Below, piece by piece: positions 5,658 to 7,042 of a DNA stretch of 7,042 nt; the first letter of the stretch is position 1; each line of letters starts with the position of its first letter. The notes below the pieces were generated by a model that saw only the letters and a program-made list of their open reading frames with translations, was not told the DNA's origin and made no database searches. This DNA comes from Phycisphaerales bacterium. Lineage in GTDB: Bacteria > Planctomycetota > Phycisphaerae > Phycisphaerales > UBA1924. Location of the stretch: contig JALSHW010000006.1 in the NCBI GenBank assembly GCA_026982035.1, positions 1-7,042 on the forward strand. Reading direction: 5' to 3'. The translations under genes and the position numbers were made by a program.

Positions 5658-7042
5658 TTATTTAGACACAGGCCGCATCATCGGGAACGGAAGCACATCG
5701 CGGATGGTTCGTGAGTTGCTCAGGAGCATCACCAAGCGATCAATCCCAAGTCCTAATCCACCAGCGGGGGGCATGCCGATCTTGAGGGCGTTGATGAAGT
5801 CTTCGTCGAAGTTGCGGAAGGTGGATTCTTCGTCATCGACGCCTGCGAGTTGCTCGCGGAATTTGGCTTCTTGGATGTCTGGGTCGTTGAGTTCGGTGTA
5901 GGCCGGGCCGATTTCCATGCCTCCGATAAAGAGGTCCCATCGTTCGGCCAGTGGAATGGTGTCGTCGAGCGTGTCGGTCTTGGGGCGGGTCAACGGGGAA
6001 AGAGCGGCGGGATAGTCGAGTACGAATGTTGGTTTGTTGGAATCGATGGTTGTTTCGGCGACTTCTTCGAAGAGTTCGTTGATGATGAAGATGTCGGCGA
6101 TGGGGGTGCCGTCTTTGGACTTTGTTTTGAATCCGCGCTTGGCGGCTTCGTCACGGGCGCGGTCAATCTGATCGATTTCAAATCCCAAGGCGTCTTTGAA
6201 CAACTGAGAATAGGTGACTTTTTCGAAGGGGCTTGCGTAGTCGATGTTCATCTCGCCAAATGGCATGGATGCTGGTTCGTTTCCGGTTTCACCCCCAGCA
6301 AGCACCGCCAGCTCACGAATCAAACCCTCGGCGATTTCCATCATGGTTTCGTAGTTGCCGAACGCTTGATACAGTTCCAAACTGGTGAACTCTGGATTGT
6401 GCGATTTATCAAGTCCTTCGTTGCGGAAGTTTCGGCTGACTTCGTAGACGCGGGGCATCCCGCCGACCAGGAGCCGTTTGAGGTACAATTCTGGAGCGAT
6501 ACGCAGAGAAAGGTCGATGCCCAAGGCGTTCATGTGCGTGAAGAACGGGCGGGCCGCGGCTCCGCCGGCTTGGGTTTGAAGAACCGGGGTATCGACTTCA
6601 ACAAAGTCTTGTTGATCGAGGTATCGGCGCAGGGCTTTCATCATTTTGGAACGAAGCACAAAGACGCGGGTGGTCTCTGGGTTGACCCACATGTCCAAAT
6701 ACCGCTGGCGGTAGCGAAGTTCTGTATCGGTCAGTCCGGCGTGCTTTTCGGGTGGTGGAACCAGGCACTTGCTTGCCGGGATCAATGAATCGGCCCAGCA
6801 GGTAATTTCGCCGGTGTTGGTTCTGGTAAGGGGGCCTTGGGCGATGACGATGTCGCCGACATCAAGTTTTTTGGCAAGCCCAAATCCCAGTTCATCACAA
6901 TCTCGTTTGGAGACGGCGATTTGAAAGACATCGCGGGTGTGATCGCGGAGGTTGAGCCAGATAAGTTTGCCGTTGTCACGCGCCAGCACCACGCGGCCTG
7001 CGACCTTGATACGGGGGCGGTCGTCGATGATTGATGGGAGAT
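5658..7042 (-). CDS. lysS: Class II lysyl-tRNA synthetase, N-terminus beyond window edge
   Basis: The frame is open to the right edge, giving 460 visible residues; about 40-50 N-terminal residues are missing compared with E. coli LysS (505). The OB-fold anticodon-binding domain starts at the edge (RPRIKVAGRVVLARDNGK), so the GTG codons near 6992 are internal valines, not starts. The linker RYRQRYLD (visible about 109-116) leads to the class II core. Motif 1 is in VDTPVLQTQAGGAAARPF (about 149-166), motif 2 in RNFRNEGLDKSHNPEF (about 203-218), and motif 3 in GLGLGIDRLVML (about 428-439). APELYLKRL and FIGGMEIGPAYTELND match the lysine and ATP pocket of LysRS, which separates it from AspRS and AsnRS. 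It attaches lysine to tRNA-Lys in the cytoplasm using ATP. It ends RPVSK at 5658, convergent with the secreted-protein gene. Confidence 0.97.
   Translation of the reverse strand, partial: LPSIIDDRPRIKVAGRVVLARDNGKLIWLNLRDHTRDVFQIAVSKRDCDELGFGLAKKLDVGDIVIAQGPLTRTNTGEITCWADSLIPASKCLVPPPEKHAGLTDTELRYRQRYLDMWVNPETTRVFVLRSKMMKALRRYLDQQDFVEVDTPVLQTQAGGAAARPFFTHMNALGIDLSLRIAPELYLKRLLVGGMPRVYEVSRNFRNEGLDKSHNPEFTSLELYQAFGNYETMMEIAEGLIRELAVLAGGETGNEPASMPFGEMNIDYASPFEKVTYSQLFKDALGFEIDQIDRARDEAAKRGFKTKSKDGTPIADIFIINELFEEVAETTIDSNKPTFVLDYPAALSPLTRPKTDTLDDTIPLAERWDLFIGGMEIGPAYTELNDPDIQEAKFREQLAGVDDEESTFRNFDEDFINALKIGMPPAGGLGLGIDRLVMLLSNSRTIRDVLPFPMMRPVSK

Noticed and set aside
5850..6788. 312-codon plus-strand open frame
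   Set aside because: It lies entirely opposite lysS, which has all class II motifs; the antisense frame has no recognisable domain.
6990..6992. GTG as the lysS start
   Set aside because: Sixteen further in-frame residues up to the window edge (LPSIIDDRPRIKVAGR) match the start of the LysRS OB-fold, so the gene begins outside the window.

Overview
The window looks like ordinary chromosome from a planctomycete, most likely Phycisphaerae. The evidence is indirect. It includes a short membrane-anchored protein ending in a CxxC...CPxCG zinc ribbon, a style common in that class. It also includes bacterial housekeeping genes (pyrE, lysS), weak Shine-Dalgarno signals at several starts, and a secreted protein with a long Pro/Ala/Lys-rich linker. 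No phage, IS transposase, CRISPR array, rRNA or tRNA is visible.

Layout from left to right. Positions 1-1630 (minus) hold two adjacent VTT-domain (TVP38/TMEM64-type) membrane proteins that are clear tandem paralogs; the left one runs off the window a few residues before its expected end. Positions 1631-1688 form a short divergent control region with a perfect 17-bp palindrome and a TATAAT box. Positions 1689-2369 (plus) encode the zinc-ribbon membrane protein, followed by a metallo-beta-lactamase-fold RNase Z-like hydrolase at 2450-3382 (plus). A nested palindromic element (3399-3512) fills the convergent gap before pyrE (3522-4106, minus). A gene-free, hairpin-rich stretch of about 300 bp (4107-4409) separates pyrE from a divergent gene for a secreted protein of unknown function (4410-5570, plus), which ends at a strong intrinsic terminator (5603-5628). 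lysS (5658 to the right edge, minus) lacks its N-terminus because of the window boundary.

The genes do not form one pathway. PyrE makes orotidylate in pyrimidine synthesis, LysS charges tRNA-Lys, and the RNase Z-like protein may process RNA. The VTT pair probably acts in membrane lipid handling, and the secreted and zinc-ribbon proteins are uncharacterised. Only the VTT pair (35-bp gap), and perhaps the zinc-ribbon and hydrolase genes (80-bp gap), look co-transcribed.

I found no convincing new multi-gene system. The items most worth a second look are the REPIN/MITE-like nested palindrome, the palindrome-TATAAT region with a possible leaderless GTG start, the structured pyrE upstream region, the KPEP repeat tail on PyrE and the unknown secreted protein.
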